From: Ignavibacteriales bacterium
Lineage (GTDB): Bacteria > Bacteroidota > Ignavibacteria > UBA10030
Reading direction: 5' to 3'
DNA: 64,000 bases
Assembly: GCA_026390595.1 (NCBI GenBank)
Contig: JAPLFQ010000020.1
Coordinates: 405,930 to 469,929, forward strand
This document shows positions 1-8,751 of this stretch, piece after piece (the first letter of the stretch is position 1; every line of letters starts with the position of its first letter). A model generated the notes under the pieces. It saw only the letters and a program-made list of their open reading frames with translations, had not been told where the DNA came from and searched no databases. Both the position numbers and the translations under genes were made by a program.

Positions 1-814
1 CGCTCACCTTCGTGCCGAGCGTCTGTCGCAGTTTCGCTTCCACGCTCTGAACGCTGGCCGAGCCTTCTGTCGGAAGGGTCTTCCGGCCGGTCCCTTGTGT
101 TGTTTTACCCGTCGCTTTCGCGAGGAGCTCGATCTTGCGGACAGAGATACCTGAATCGACGATTTTCTGATAAAGACGGAGTTGCATGCCCTCTGTCGGC
201 ACGTTGATCAGCGCCCGCGCGTGCCCCATCGTGATGAGGTTCTTCCGCAACCCTACCTGGATCTCGATAGGCAGTTTGAGCAAGCGGATGAAATTCGTAA
301 CCGTCGTGCGGTCCTTGCCGACTTTGTCTGCCACCTCTTCCTGCGTCAGATGGCACTCGTCGATGAGGCGTTTGTAACCGTGGGCAATTTCGATAGGGTT
401 CAGCGTCTCGCGCTGGATGTTCTCGATGAGAGCGAGTTCCAGCATTTCCTCATCGGATTCCACCGTGATGATGTAAGCGGGGATCTCTGTGAGTCCGGCG
501 TTCTGCGCCGCGCGCAATCGCCGTTCGCCCGTTACAAGCTGATATCCGCCGTCCACGCGCCGGACAGTAATCGGCTGTATGATCCCTTTTTCGACGATCG
601 AACGGGTGAGTTCCGCTAACGCCTCAACGTCAAATTCCGTCCGGGGCTGGAATGGGTTGGGCCGTATGAGCTCCATCGCGACCCGGGCTATAATGCCTAC
701 CTCTCCCGTGTCTGCTCCAATCTCATCGTGCCGGTAGCTCACTTCTTTCGGTGGCGCCTTCGGTATCAAAGCGCTCAACCCCCGTCCAAGAACTGATTTC
801 TTTTGAGTAGACAT
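1..814 (-). CDS. parB: Chromosome-partitioning protein ParB (3' end cut by window)
   Basis: ParB binds parS sites near the origin, spreads as a CTP-dependent clamp and loads the segregation complex together with ParA. About 271 codons are visible, so only the last few tens of residues are missing. Reading from the ATG at 814, the N-terminus carries the basic GRGLSALIP ParA-interaction motif (about residues 10-18). It is followed by NPFQPR near residue 53, the CTP-binding GERR motif near residue 95 and ENIQR near residue 132. The HTH region and the start of the C-terminal dimer domain come next. The start lies 1 nt after the parA stop, so the pair is a parAB operon and probably translationally coupled. 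It is a plausible chromosomal rather than plasmid copy because it sits among housekeeping genes. Confidence 0.95.
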   Translation of the reverse strand, partial: MSTQKKSVLGRGLSALIPKAPPKEVSYRHDEIGADTGEVGIIARVAMELIRPNPFQPRTEFDVEALAELTRSIVEKGIIQPITVRRVDGGYQLVTGERRLRAAQNAGLTEIPAYIITVESDEEMLELALIENIQRETLNPIEIAHGYKRLIDECHLTQEEVADKVGKDRTTVTNFIRLLKLPIEIQVGLRKNLITMGHARALINVPTEGMQLRLYQKIVDSGISVRKIELLAKATGKTTQGTGRKTLPTEGSASVQSVEAKLRQTLGTKVS

Positions 815-815
815 A

Positions 816-1625
816 TCAGGATCCGGTAACAGAGTGTGATTGCGGGATCGACTCGGGCGTCAGCGCATCGTTGTTCGCCAGCACCTCTTTGGCCAGGTCC
901 ATATGGTGCCGGGTGCCTGAGCAGATGGCGTCGTACAGAATAATTGGCTTGCCGAAACTCGGAGCTTCGCTCAAACGGATGTTGCGGGAGATAACCGTCT
1001 TGAACACCTTGTTTCCAAAATATCGTTTGACCTCATCGACGATCTGATTCGACAACCGCAGGCGCGAGTCGAACATCGTCAACAACACCCCCTCGATGTC
1101 AAGGTTCGGATTGAGCGTCTTCTTCACGAGATTGATCGTGCTGAAGAGCTGACCCAGTCCTTCGAGAGCGAAGTATTCGCATTGCACCGGGATCAGAATG
1201 GAATCGGCTGCGGTGAGTGCGTTCAGCGTCAGAAGTCCAAGCGAGGGAGGGCAATCGATGACAACAAAATCGTACAGCTCACGCACAGGTTGAATAGCTG
1301 TCAAGAGTCTCCGCTCCCTGTTTTCCAGGGCCACCATCTCAATCTCTGCGCCGACGAGATTGATATGGGATGGGACACAGGAGAGAAACGGCATCTGGGT
1401 CTCGACAATTGTCGATCCCATGTTCAGTCCGTCGACGATCACTTCGTAAATGGTGCGGCCTTCGAGAGGAGAGATGCCGATTCCGCTGGTCGCGTTCGCC
1501 TGCGGATCCATATCAACAAGAAGTGTACGCTTTTCGGCCACAGCGAGAGACGCAGCCAGGTTCACGGCCGTTGTTGTCTTCCCTACGCCGCCCTTTTGAT
1601 TCGCAATAACAATGACTTTTGACAT
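816..1625 (-). CDS. parA: Chromosome-partitioning ATPase ParA/Soj
   Basis: Deviant-Walker ATPase that forms nucleoid-associated dimers and drives ParB-parS segregation. The ATG at 1625 starts MSKVIVIANQKGGVGKTTT, which contains the KGGVGKTT P-loop with its signature lysine. DMDPQAN (Walker A' region) and VVIDCPP (Walker B) follow. The length of 269 residues is normal for Soj-type ParA without an N-terminal HTH. The frame stays open to 1700, but the upstream residues are not ParA-like, so the internal ATG directly before the P-loop strand is preferred. parB follows after a 1-nt gap. fmt lies upstream on the same strand with about 108 nt between them, where a promoter could sit. Confidence 0.96.
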   Translation of the reverse strand: MSKVIVIANQKGGVGKTTTAVNLAASLAVAEKRTLLVDMDPQANATSGIGISPLEGRTIYEVIVDGLNMGSTIVETQMPFLSCVPSHINLVGAEIEMVALENRERRLLTAIQPVRELYDFVVIDCPPSLGLLTLNALTAADSILIPVQCEYFALEGLGQLFSTINLVKKTLNPNLDIEGVLLTMFDSRLRLSNQIVDEVKRYFGNKVFKTVISRNIRLSEAPSFGKPIILYDAICSGTRHHMDLAKEVLANNDALTPESIPQSHSVTGS

Positions 1626-1733
1626 CGACGAGTTATCGGTTCTCTCTGACTGGGGGGCAAATGAATGTGCGAATATAATCCTTTTTCGGAGAGTATGCAA
1701 ACAACCGCAGTCGGGGGAGCCGCCGCAGGACGT

Positions 1734-2675
1734 TCAGGTTTTGCCGAACCGGTCACCCGCTTTGAGCGGATAGCCGCGTATGAATTCTGCGATCGCCATT
1801 CGCTTCCTCCCCTCCTGTTGAACTTCGGTGAGTCCGAGCAAACCTGTCTGAGTTCCGACCAGTACTTTCGTGGCGGTCGTGTCCGCTACGACACCCGGTT
1901 CGCACGCATGGACCAGTCCGTAATCATCGACACGTTCCGTCCCATAGATCCGAACGATCTTTCCATGATGCCTCGTCCAGGCACACGGACTGGGAGAAAG
2001 ACCGCGCACAAAATCGTGAATTTGCTGCGCAGGTTTCTTCCAGTCGATTTCACAATTCTCACGCCAGATCTTGGGGGCAAGCGATGCGGAGGATTCGTCC
2101 TGGGCCATGGGTTTGGCATTGCCGAGCTCGATTGCACGGACAGTCTGAAGGACAACCTGGGCTCCCAGATCCGACAACCTGTCGTGCAATTCGCCGGCGG
2201 TCTCGTCACGCCCGATGCGAACGCGGGCCTGCAGAAGCACCGCGCCTGTATCCACTTTCTCGCGCAGGAAGAACGTTGTGACTCCCGTTTCCTCTTCCCC
2301 TTTGATGATCGCCCAGTTGATCGGCGCGGCACCCCTGAACTTTGGGAGGAGCGACGCATGCAGATTGAATGCACCAAACCGGGGGATTGTGAACACTTCT
2401 GGCGGGAGAATGCGGAACGCCACGACTGCGATGAGATCCGGTTGGAGACTGGCAACGGCGGAAACGAACGCCGGGTCTTTCAAGCTTTGTGGTTGGAGAA
2501 GAGGGAGGCTTCTCTCATCGGCAAATTCTTTGACGGGGGATGGGGCGACTTTCTGTCCTCGCCCCTGAGGCATATCGGGCGATGTCACGACGGAGACAAC
2601 ATTGTAGCCATGCTCCAACAGCGTCTTGAGGCTGGGGATGGCAAACTCCGGCGTGCCCATGAAGAGAATTCGCAT
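1734..2675 (-). CDS. fmt: Methionyl-tRNA formyltransferase
   Basis: Transfers a formyl group from 10-formyltetrahydrofolate to initiator Met-tRNA in the cytoplasm. At 313 residues it has normal family length. The N-terminal hydrolase-fold domain starts MRILFMGTPEFA. The catalytic residues can be placed at N104 and H106 in FNLHASLLPKFRGAAP and D142 in EKVDTGAVL. The C-terminal tRNA-binding OB domain is present from about residue 205. It lies 9 nt after def on the same strand, the usual def-fmt pair, in which the deformylase removes the group this enzyme adds. Confidence 0.97.
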   Translation of the reverse strand: MRILFMGTPEFAIPSLKTLLEHGYNVVSVVTSPDMPQGRGQKVAPSPVKEFADERSLPLLQPQSLKDPAFVSAVASLQPDLIAVVAFRILPPEVFTIPRFGAFNLHASLLPKFRGAAPINWAIIKGEEETGVTTFFLREKVDTGAVLLQARVRIGRDETAGELHDRLSDLGAQVVLQTVRAIELGNAKPMAQDESSASLAPKIWRENCEIDWKKPAQQIHDFVRGLSPSPCAWTRHHGKIVRIYGTERVDDYGLVHACEPGVVADTTATKVLVGTQTGLLGLTEVQQEGRKRMAIAEFIRGYPLKAGDRFGKT

Positions 2676-2684
2676 GGTGAAGGC

Positions 2685-3275
2685 TCATACCTCGTCAGAA
2701 CTGATGGAAGGATACGACGTGTCTACCTCACCCTTTTCAATCTTTTTCAGCTCGCTGCGGAGAAGCGCCCGGCGCGTTCTTCCAACACGGTCCACGAACA
2801 TGACGCCATCCAGATGATCGGCTTCGTGCTGTATAACCCTGGCGAGCAGGCCGTCGGCTGTTATTTCTGCCTCCTGGAAATTTACATCCCGGTATTTCAC
2901 GCCAATTCTCTCAGGCCGATCCACTTCTGCGCGAAGATCGGGGATGCTGAGACACCCCTCTTCCATCGAGATTGACCCCTCCATGACCTTGATGACAGGA
3001 TTGATCATCACAAGTACTTTGGACTCCGAATCGTGTTCAGCGGGCTTTCCTTCATCTTCCTCCCGCACTCCCCTCTCAATTGCGCCTACATCAACGACGA
3101 GCATCCGTCGGAGATCCCCCACCTGGGTGGCAGCGAGTCCGATGCCGTTCGCTCTGTGCATTGTCTCGGCCAGATCGTACATCAGCTTGATCGCAGAATC
3201 ATCGAGCTTCTGGACAGGCTTCGCCTTCTTGCGCAGCACCTCAGTCCCATACAGATAGATAGGCAATCTGGACAT
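2685..3275 (-). CDS. def: Peptide deformylase
   Basis: Metallo-hydrolase that removes the N-formyl group from nascent proteins at the ribosome. All three family motifs are visible: GIGLAATQVG (residues 44-53), EGCLSIP with metal ligand C108, and QHEADH with H150, E151 and H154. I chose the ATG at 3275 (MSRLPIYLYG), giving 196 residues. The frame extends to 3296, but its seven extra residues are not family-like. A charged insert of roughly residues 70-87 (GVREEDEGKPAEHDSESK) lies before the EGCLSIP motif, as in many type 2/3-like deformylases of this group. It is followed closely by fmt. Confidence 0.97.
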   Translation of the reverse strand: MSRLPIYLYGTEVLRKKAKPVQKLDDSAIKLMYDLAETMHRANGIGLAATQVGDLRRMLVVDVGAIERGVREEDEGKPAEHDSESKVLVMINPVIKVMEGSISMEEGCLSIPDLRAEVDRPERIGVKYRDVNFQEAEITADGLLARVIQHEADHLDGVMFVDRVGRTRRALLRSELKKIEKGEVDTSYPSISSDEV

Positions 3276-3352
3276 TCTTGTTTTCTGCCGCCCCAAATGT
3301 AGAAATTCAACTTCGATAAGAAAATATACTCAGCACATCGCTTGAATGCAAC

Positions 3353-4066
3353 CTACTCCACAACCCGACGCGCTCCCTCGTATCGTTGTTTGAAATAGTA
3401 GCTTTCAAGTGACGAAATCGTTACGCCCAGCGAGACGCTTGCATGAGCAAAGAGATCATCACCGAGATAGATCCCAACGTGCGAGGCTGTCTCGCCGGTC
3501 GTATTGAAGAATACGAGATCGCCGAACTTCAGATCGTCGTTGGTCACCGGAATTCCAGTCTTGAACTGCTCAGCACTGCTTCGAGGCAGCAGCTTCCCGA
3601 TCGATTTCTTGTAGACCGTCATCGTATAGGCGGAACAATCGATTCCATCTTCATCCATTCCGCCGAGTTTGTACGACACTCCCATCAGTTTCGATATCTC
3701 GCGCATCACCTTCGCCTGATCGAGATTCGAGATCGCCGAATTCTTCTCTGTCCGGAAACTCCGCTTTCCCGCCAACACGTTTTCAGCTGCGTCGGAAGCA
3801 GTCTCGACGTCCTCATCTCGTGCCTGAACCGAGTCTTTGCCGGAACGTGCTGGTTCTGTCTTCCCGGCAGACTCCGCTCTCTTTGTTTCCCCGCTCTTGA
3901 ACCGGGGGGACGTCCCACCACAGCCACCGATTGCCAGAACCGAGGCGAAAAGAAAGGGAGCAGTGATCACGACGGCCAGAGTTTTCGTGTGTTGGACCCT
4001 CCGGAACAGCGAAAGCCCCGGCTTACACCGAGGCTTTCCACTGGTTGCATGTCTCATTCGTTCCAT
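3353..4066 (-). CDS. NlpC/P60-family lipoprotein, probable cell-wall endopeptidase
   Basis: Likely cleaves stem peptides of peptidoglycan in the periplasm. The N-terminus is basic, followed by a hydrophobic stretch (about residues 29-46) and a lipobox-like IGGC with C49 as the acylation site. A low-complexity charged linker of about residues 50-110 comes next. The C-terminal NlpC/P60 domain has the catalytic triad C144 (GIDCSAY), H196 (ASHVGIYLGD) and H208 (FAHAS). The start overlaps the sigA stop by one base (TAATG), so it is probably translated by coupling. A start three codons further in, at 4057, is also possible. The exact substrate bond cannot be told from sequence. Confidence 0.9.
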   Translation of the reverse strand: MERMRHATSGKPRCKPGLSLFRRVQHTKTLAVVITAPFLFASVLAIGGCGGTSPRFKSGETKRAESAGKTEPARSGKDSVQARDEDVETASDAAENVLAGKRSFRTEKNSAISNLDQAKVMREISKLMGVSYKLGGMDEDGIDCSAYTMTVYKKSIGKLLPRSSAEQFKTGIPVTNDDLKFGDLVFFNTTGETASHVGIYLGDDLFAHASVSLGVTISSLESYYFKQRYEGARRVVE

Positions 4067-4923
4067 TATCCCAGGTAAGCCCTCAGAGCTTTGCTCCGGG
4101 AGGCATGCCGCAAACGCCGGATCGCTTTCTCTTTGATTTGTCGAACGCGTTCCCGCGTGAGATTGAACTTCTCGCCGATCTCTTCAAGAGTCAGCGAGTG
4201 CTCCTGATCGAGCCCAAAATATAACCTGATGACCTGTGCTTCCCGCTCGCTCAGCGTGTTCAAGGCACGTCGCACTTCAACCTTCAGGGATTCTTCCATC
4301 AACTGGTGATCAGGAGATGGCTGGCGCTGATCCTGGATAACATCCAGGAGCCGGTTATCCTCTCCCTGTGCAAACGGTGCATCCATCGAAAGGTGGCGCC
4401 CGGAAATCTTCAGCGTGTCGGAGACTTCGAAGAGCGACATGTCCAGCTCTTCCGCAAGCTCGCTGGCGCTCGGTTCACGCTCGAATTCCTGTTCAAGCGT
4501 GCTGAATGCTTTGCCAATCTTGTTCAGCGCACCGACGCGGTTCAGCGGCAGACGCACGATACGGGACTGCTCAGCCAGGGCTTGCAAAATCGATTGGCGA
4601 ATCCACCACACGGCATACGAGATGAACTTGAATCCACGCGTCTCATCGAACCGTTTGGCAGCTTTTATCAGCCCGAGATTCCCCTCGTTGATCAGGTCGC
4701 CGAGGGACAGTCCCTGGTTCTGATACTGCTTTGCGACGCTGACGACGAAGCGGAGGTTGGCCTTCGTCAGTTTCTCAAGCGCCTTCTGGTCCCCCTTCTT
4801 GATGCGTCGGGCAAGATCGATTTCCTCCTGCGGTGTGAGCAGGTCGACCTTGCCGATCTCCTGAAGGTACTTGTCGAGAGACTGGCTTTCCCGATTCGTG
4901 TATTGTTTACTGATTTTTACCAT
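4066..4923 (-). CDS. sigA: Primary sigma factor of RNA polymerase (RpoD/SigA)
   Basis: Housekeeping sigma-70 factor. At 285 residues it begins almost directly with region 1.2 ([20 protein letters not shown]) and lacks region 1.1, the form typical of Bacteroidota and Chlorobiota. Region 2 is intact ([38 protein letters not shown]). Regions 3 and 4 follow, ending with the [32 protein letters not shown]. Promoters in this genome are therefore expected to follow the Bacteroidetes-like consensus rather than the E. coli one, which is an inference. The NlpC/P60 gene overlaps its stop by one base. About 156 nt upstream, before deoB, is free for a promoter. Confidence 0.96.
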   Translation of the reverse strand: MVKISKQYTNRESQSLDKYLQEIGKVDLLTPQEEIDLARRIKKGDQKALEKLTKANLRFVVSVAKQYQNQGLSLGDLINEGNLGLIKAAKRFDETRGFKFISYAVWWIRQSILQALAEQSRIVRLPLNRVGALNKIGKAFSTLEQEFEREPSASELAEELDMSLFEVSDTLKISGRHLSMDAPFAQGEDNRLLDVIQDQRQPSPDHQLMEESLKVEVRRALNTLSEREAQVIRLYFGLDQEHSLTLEEIGEKFNLTRERVRQIKEKAIRRLRHASRSKALRAYLG

Positions 4924-5079
4924 GTACTGTCGCGCCTCTTTCCAATGGGACTATGCAGGTAGTCTGAGCCCTACCCTATCAACATCACTCAGATACAACA
5001 AAGTTCGGTATTTCCCGAATCTACTTCGTGTTTCGTCGGAGAACCGAAGCTTCCGACTCCCCCTTCGCGCTCTTCTTGA

Positions 5080-6264
5080 TTAGACCATCGATTGAAGAAA
5101 ACTGTTCCCTGCAAGCAATGATGATTTCTTCAAGGAGAAGTACTCTGCAACCGTTTTTGCAGCATCCGCGAACGTCTGGCGAATTCCCAGGTCCACGTTT
5201 TGCTTCCCGCCCTTCACAAAGCTCAGCAGCGGCACGTATTCCCTCGAATGGTCCGTGCTCTGATCCGTCGGATCATTGCCATGATCGGCCGTCATGATAA
5301 GCAAATCCCCCTCATGCATCGCATCGAGCAGCGAGGGAAGTCCTCGGTCGAATTGCTCCAGGGCCGCCCCCATCCCTTTCGGGTCCTGACGATGTCCGTA
5401 CAGCATGTCGAAATCGACCAGGTTTGTCATAACAAACCCATGCCGCAATGCTGCTGCGGCCTCGACCGTCCTGCGAAGACCTTCCGCGTTCGAGGTCGTA
5501 TGGATCTTCTGCTTCAGTCCGCGTCCACAGAACAGATCATCGATTTTCCCGACGCCGATCGTCTCGATCCCTTCATCGTGCAGAAGATCCAAAAGCATGG
5601 GCGCCGGAGGATTGAGAGCAAAATCCCTTCGGTTTGTGGTGCGGACATATGCACCGCTTGAACCCACAAATGGCCGGGCGATGACTCGTCCGACAGCGTG
5701 AATCCCCGTCATCACTTCATGACGAGTTCGCGTACAAATCTCATAGAGCCGTTCAAGCGGGATCACCCCTTCGTGAGCGGCGATCTGGAATACTGAATCG
5801 CCGGAAGTATAGACGATCGGGTTCCTCGTGCGAACGTGTTCATCACCGAGTTCCACAAGGATATCGGTGCCTGACGCAGGCTTGTTACCCAGGACTCCGC
5901 TGCAACCTGCAACGTCCATAAAACTCCGGAGGACATCAGCAGGGAATCCTCCCGGATACAACGGAAACGCCTTTTCTGTTATGACACCCGCAAGTTCCCA
6001 ATGACCAGTCGTGCTGTCTTTTCCGGCCGAACGCTCGGCCATTTTTCCGAAACAGCTCTCTGCATTTTTGACTGGCGGCACACCCTGCGCATCGACGATA
6101 TTTCCGAGCCCGAGTTTCTGCAGGTTCGGGAGCTTCAGACCTCCGATTGCTCTCGCCGTATTCCCAACCGTATTCGTTCCCTCGTCTCCGTACGCACGAG
6201 CATCGGGCAGTGCGCCGACACCAACGCTATCGAGGACCATGAAGACAACTTTCCCTGGCTTCAA
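5080..6264 (-). CDS. deoB: Phosphopentomutase DeoB
   Basis: Interconverts (deoxy)ribose 1-phosphate and 5-phosphate, feeding nucleoside carbon into the pentose phosphate pathway. It belongs to the alkaline-phosphatase-like metalloenzyme superfamily. At 394 residues it has normal length. Visible motifs are LDSVGVGALPDA at residues 11-22 (metal ligand D12), the phospho-acceptor loop GKDSTTGHWE near residue 85 and the second metal cluster TADHGNDPT near residue 330. The initiation codon is TTG at 6264 (MKPGKVVFMVLD). It has a GGGAG Shine-Dalgarno about 9 nt upstream, and no ATG precedes the first metal motif. It follows the small zinc-ribbon gene with a 95-nt gap. Confidence 0.95.
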   Translation of the reverse strand: MKPGKVVFMVLDSVGVGALPDARAYGDEGTNTVGNTARAIGGLKLPNLQKLGLGNIVDAQGVPPVKNAESCFGKMAERSAGKDSTTGHWELAGVITEKAFPLYPGGFPADVLRSFMDVAGCSGVLGNKPASGTDILVELGDEHVRTRNPIVYTSGDSVFQIAAHEGVIPLERLYEICTRTRHEVMTGIHAVGRVIARPFVGSSGAYVRTTNRRDFALNPPAPMLLDLLHDEGIETIGVGKIDDLFCGRGLKQKIHTTSNAEGLRRTVEAAAALRHGFVMTNLVDFDMLYGHRQDPKGMGAALEQFDRGLPSLLDAMHEGDLLIMTADHGNDPTDQSTDHSREYVPLLSFVKGGKQNVDLGIRQTFADAAKTVAEYFSLKKSSLLAGNSFLQSMV

Positions 6265-6359
6265 GATAGCAGTCTCCCTTCCACGACTCGACCCACCACA
6301 GCCCGCAGAGATTCCAGATAGAACCGACTACTGAGGATTACGAGGAATGAGAACAAATG

Positions 6360-6554
6360 TTAGGCTAATACCTGTTTTTCGTTGCACTTGCAGATCTGAA
6401 CGCGCGAACGGTTGAAACGATAGGAACCATGCGCTGATCGAATCGACTGAACGAAGAGGGTGGGGACCCTGACAGTCCCACACTTAGGACATTTGGTGCC
6501 TTTTTCCTGTGCGGCTTTTTTAGCTTTTTCTGCAAAATCGGTCTGTTTTGCCAT
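6360..6554 (-). CDS. Small zinc-ribbon-like protein of unknown function
   Basis: A 64-residue basic protein. A lysine/alanine-rich helix (residues 1-18) is followed by CPKCG at residues 22-26. A middle segment contains arginines and aromatics, and the end carries ICKCNEK. The four cysteines (CxxC and CxC) could hold one zinc ion. The composition suggests RNA or ribosome association, but I do not recognise a named family. It starts about 24 nt downstream of the sensor gene stop and lies upstream of deoB on the same strand, with a GAGGAGA Shine-Dalgarno before the ATG. Confidence 0.7.
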   Translation of the reverse strand: MAKQTDFAEKAKKAAQEKGTKCPKCGTVRVPTLFVQSIRSAHGSYRFNRSRVQICKCNEKQVLA

Positions 6555-6578
6555 ACTTATCTCCTCACCATATTCTCA

Positions 6579-8498
6579 TTAATTAAAAATCCGAACAACA
6601 TTTCCTCCCGCCTCGACCGCCTTTTTCAACGTCTGGCCAACATTTTCCAGCAACTCGATGTCACTTGTCTGGCTCACGGCGCCACAAACTCCAATGCTCA
6701 CGGTAACAGAAAAGCTCTTCTGGTCGACATTGATGATATTGCTCGCGATGTTCTTGCGCAGCTTCTCAGCCCACAAATGGGCCTCCTTCGCAGCCGTGCT
6801 TACCAGCAATACCGCAAACCTGTTGAAATCAAACCGCCCCACGAGATCGTACGGTCGAACAGACGATTTGATCATTCGGCCGATATTTTGAAGGACGAAA
6901 TCGAATCCGTCCTTGCCATAGCGATGCAAATGCTCGTTCATCGAGTCAATCGACAACATCACAAGAGTCAGATCCGTTCCGAAATCATTGGCACGATGCA
7001 CTTCTTCCTGCACGCGGCTCGCGAAGTAGCTTCTCGTCGCCACTCCCGTTGTCTCGTCCATCAGGACGTAGTTGTTGACAACATCGGTAAGGTTCAGCAC
7101 TTCAAGACCCACCGCTGTTGTCTCGACGAGCTTCTCGAGCAACTTGACCTCGGGGTCTGAGTACGTTTTAGTGTCCTTACTTTCGACAGCCAATACACCG
7201 TAGCAGCGGCTCGTCGAGATGATTGGAAGGATGATACAAGCGCCCTTGGAATCAACCCGTTCCGCTTTGTAAAACCGGGGCAGCTCGATGCCTGCCATAG
7301 AGTCGATAATCCGGGAAACGCCTGACTGAATAACGCCCCCCACAAGGCTCTGGTGAGGGTCAATTTCCTGGGTTGCAGTAACATACGAATCGTTCATCCG
7401 ATTGAGAACAAACTGGACGACCCACGATTTCCGGTTTTCATCGAACAGAACCACGGAGACGTAATCCCACGTTACCAGCCGGGATGTCTCTTCAGCCAAC
7501 GTCCGCACGACATTGTGCAGACTGAACTCGATTTTCAACTGCTCCCGCATCCTGGAAATTGATCGCAGAACTTCCGAATCGAGAAGCAAATCATACTTGT
7601 CGGTATAGCTTCTAATCAACGCAGAGATCAACTTCGTGAACTGGCCCAGCGAGCTCAGCGTCTCCGGTCCATATGCGTCCTCATCGATACAATCGAGGGT
7701 CAGGACCGCAACGGGCTCATGAGGAACCGTCGTCGATTTGGCATAGAAAATCGGGACGGCGACAAACGTCTTGACAGGTTCCACAGCCTCGTAGTAGCCG
7801 AGCATCTCGAGCTGTCCAGCCGCATTGACCTGGTTGAGAATTCTGGGATGTCCCGTGAAAGCGACCTGACTGATGACGTCGGTCCCAAGCTCCCGGCGGC
7901 GATGCGTCATGAACTTGTCGCTATCGGAAACAAAGCTCTCCAGGACAATCTGGTTCTTGTCCTTGTTCACCCAGAAAAAGGCCACCGAATGCGCGAAGTT
8001 CACTTCTTTCACGACGGTGAGAACCTTTTTCATAAGGAACCCGAATTCCGATTTCGGCCCCCCCTCGCGAACGAAAACATCTTCGTTCACATCAAAGAAA
8101 TCAGAAGGCTGAAACTCATACTCTGCAACAGCCGAAATCTGGCCGCGTTTTGATGCTGCGGATTTCGGCTTCCCGGCGGGATCCTCCACAATATCCACCT
8201 TGAATTTCTTGTCTGACGGCTGAAAATCGTCGAAGACGAGTTTTTTCATTTCGGCTTCTTGCTCCTGTGCAGTGACTAAAATCCTGGAACCGTCACCCTC
8301 CGAATGCTCCTTCGGCCTCGGCCGCCATCGAGACACGATGACATACGCAAAGAGCGAGCCTGAGAGCAAAAACGCCACAATCCTCAATAGCGGTGAGGAG
8401 AAAAACAGGCCAGCTAAAAACAGTACGACGCCCGATAACACAACTAGTTCCTGTCTTGATAAATACCACTCAGTCCAGGAACGAATTGTCTTTGACAT
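6579..8498 (-). CDS. Membrane-anchored GAF-GAF protein with degenerate GGDEF domain
   Basis: A 639-residue probable signalling protein. Two hydrophobic helices (about residues 17-34 and 37-57) anchor it in the inner membrane, followed by a charged linker. Two GAF-type sensor domains (about residues 150-300 and 325-480) and a C-terminal diguanylate-cyclase fold (about 485-639) follow. The fold begins DETTGVATRSYFASRV, like DxLTGLxNR of active cyclases. The catalytic GGDEF loop reads RFDFN within VGRFDFNRFAVLL, so cyclase activity is unlikely. The domain may instead bind GTP or act as a regulatory partner, which is inferred. It is transcribed divergently from the sugar nucleotidyltransferase gene. 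Confidence 0.88.
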   Translation of the reverse strand: MSKTIRSWTEWYLSRQELVVLSGVVLFLAGLFFSSPLLRIVAFLLSGSLFAYVIVSRWRPRPKEHSEGDGSRILVTAQEQEAEMKKLVFDDFQPSDKKFKVDIVEDPAGKPKSAASKRGQISAVAEYEFQPSDFFDVNEDVFVREGGPKSEFGFLMKKVLTVVKEVNFAHSVAFFWVNKDKNQIVLESFVSDSDKFMTHRRRELGTDVISQVAFTGHPRILNQVNAAGQLEMLGYYEAVEPVKTFVAVPIFYAKSTTVPHEPVAVLTLDCIDEDAYGPETLSSLGQFTKLISALIRSYTDKYDLLLDSEVLRSISRMREQLKIEFSLHNVVRTLAEETSRLVTWDYVSVVLFDENRKSWVVQFVLNRMNDSYVTATQEIDPHQSLVGGVIQSGVSRIIDSMAGIELPRFYKAERVDSKGACIILPIISTSRCYGVLAVESKDTKTYSDPEVKLLEKLVETTAVGLEVLNLTDVVNNYVLMDETTGVATRSYFASRVQEEVHRANDFGTDLTLVMLSIDSMNEHLHRYGKDGFDFVLQNIGRMIKSSVRPYDLVGRFDFNRFAVLLVSTAAKEAHLWAEKLRKNIASNIINVDQKSFSVTVSIGVCGAVSQTSDIELLENVGQTLKKAVEAGGNVVRIFN

Positions 8499-8751
8499 CC
8501 GGGCGTCAGTCCTATATAAGTAAGAAATATGAATCTGGCCCTTAAATTACGCTAAATTTACCCATTTAGGCCAACAAAGTCAAGGTGAAAAATGAGATGA
8601 ACTTCCAAACTATATCTCATCTCGTCTCTTAGTTTTCTATCAATCGTATTCGTTCAGACAGACGGACAATCGCCTTGCAGCAGAAGCTTTTTTTGTCTAA
8701 TTTTTGACTTATCGATTGCTTTATCATCAACCACTCCGAGACCACATCTCA

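Noticed and set aside
1665..2975. Long plus-strand open frame (436 codons) opposite fmt and def
   Set aside because: It is antisense to two certain genes, has no recognisable domain, and its residues mirror the codon structure of fmt/def.
8499..8751. Bacteroidetes-type promoter boxes in the divergent gap
   Set aside because: A/T-rich stretches are present, but no pair of boxes at convincing spacing could be picked by eye.
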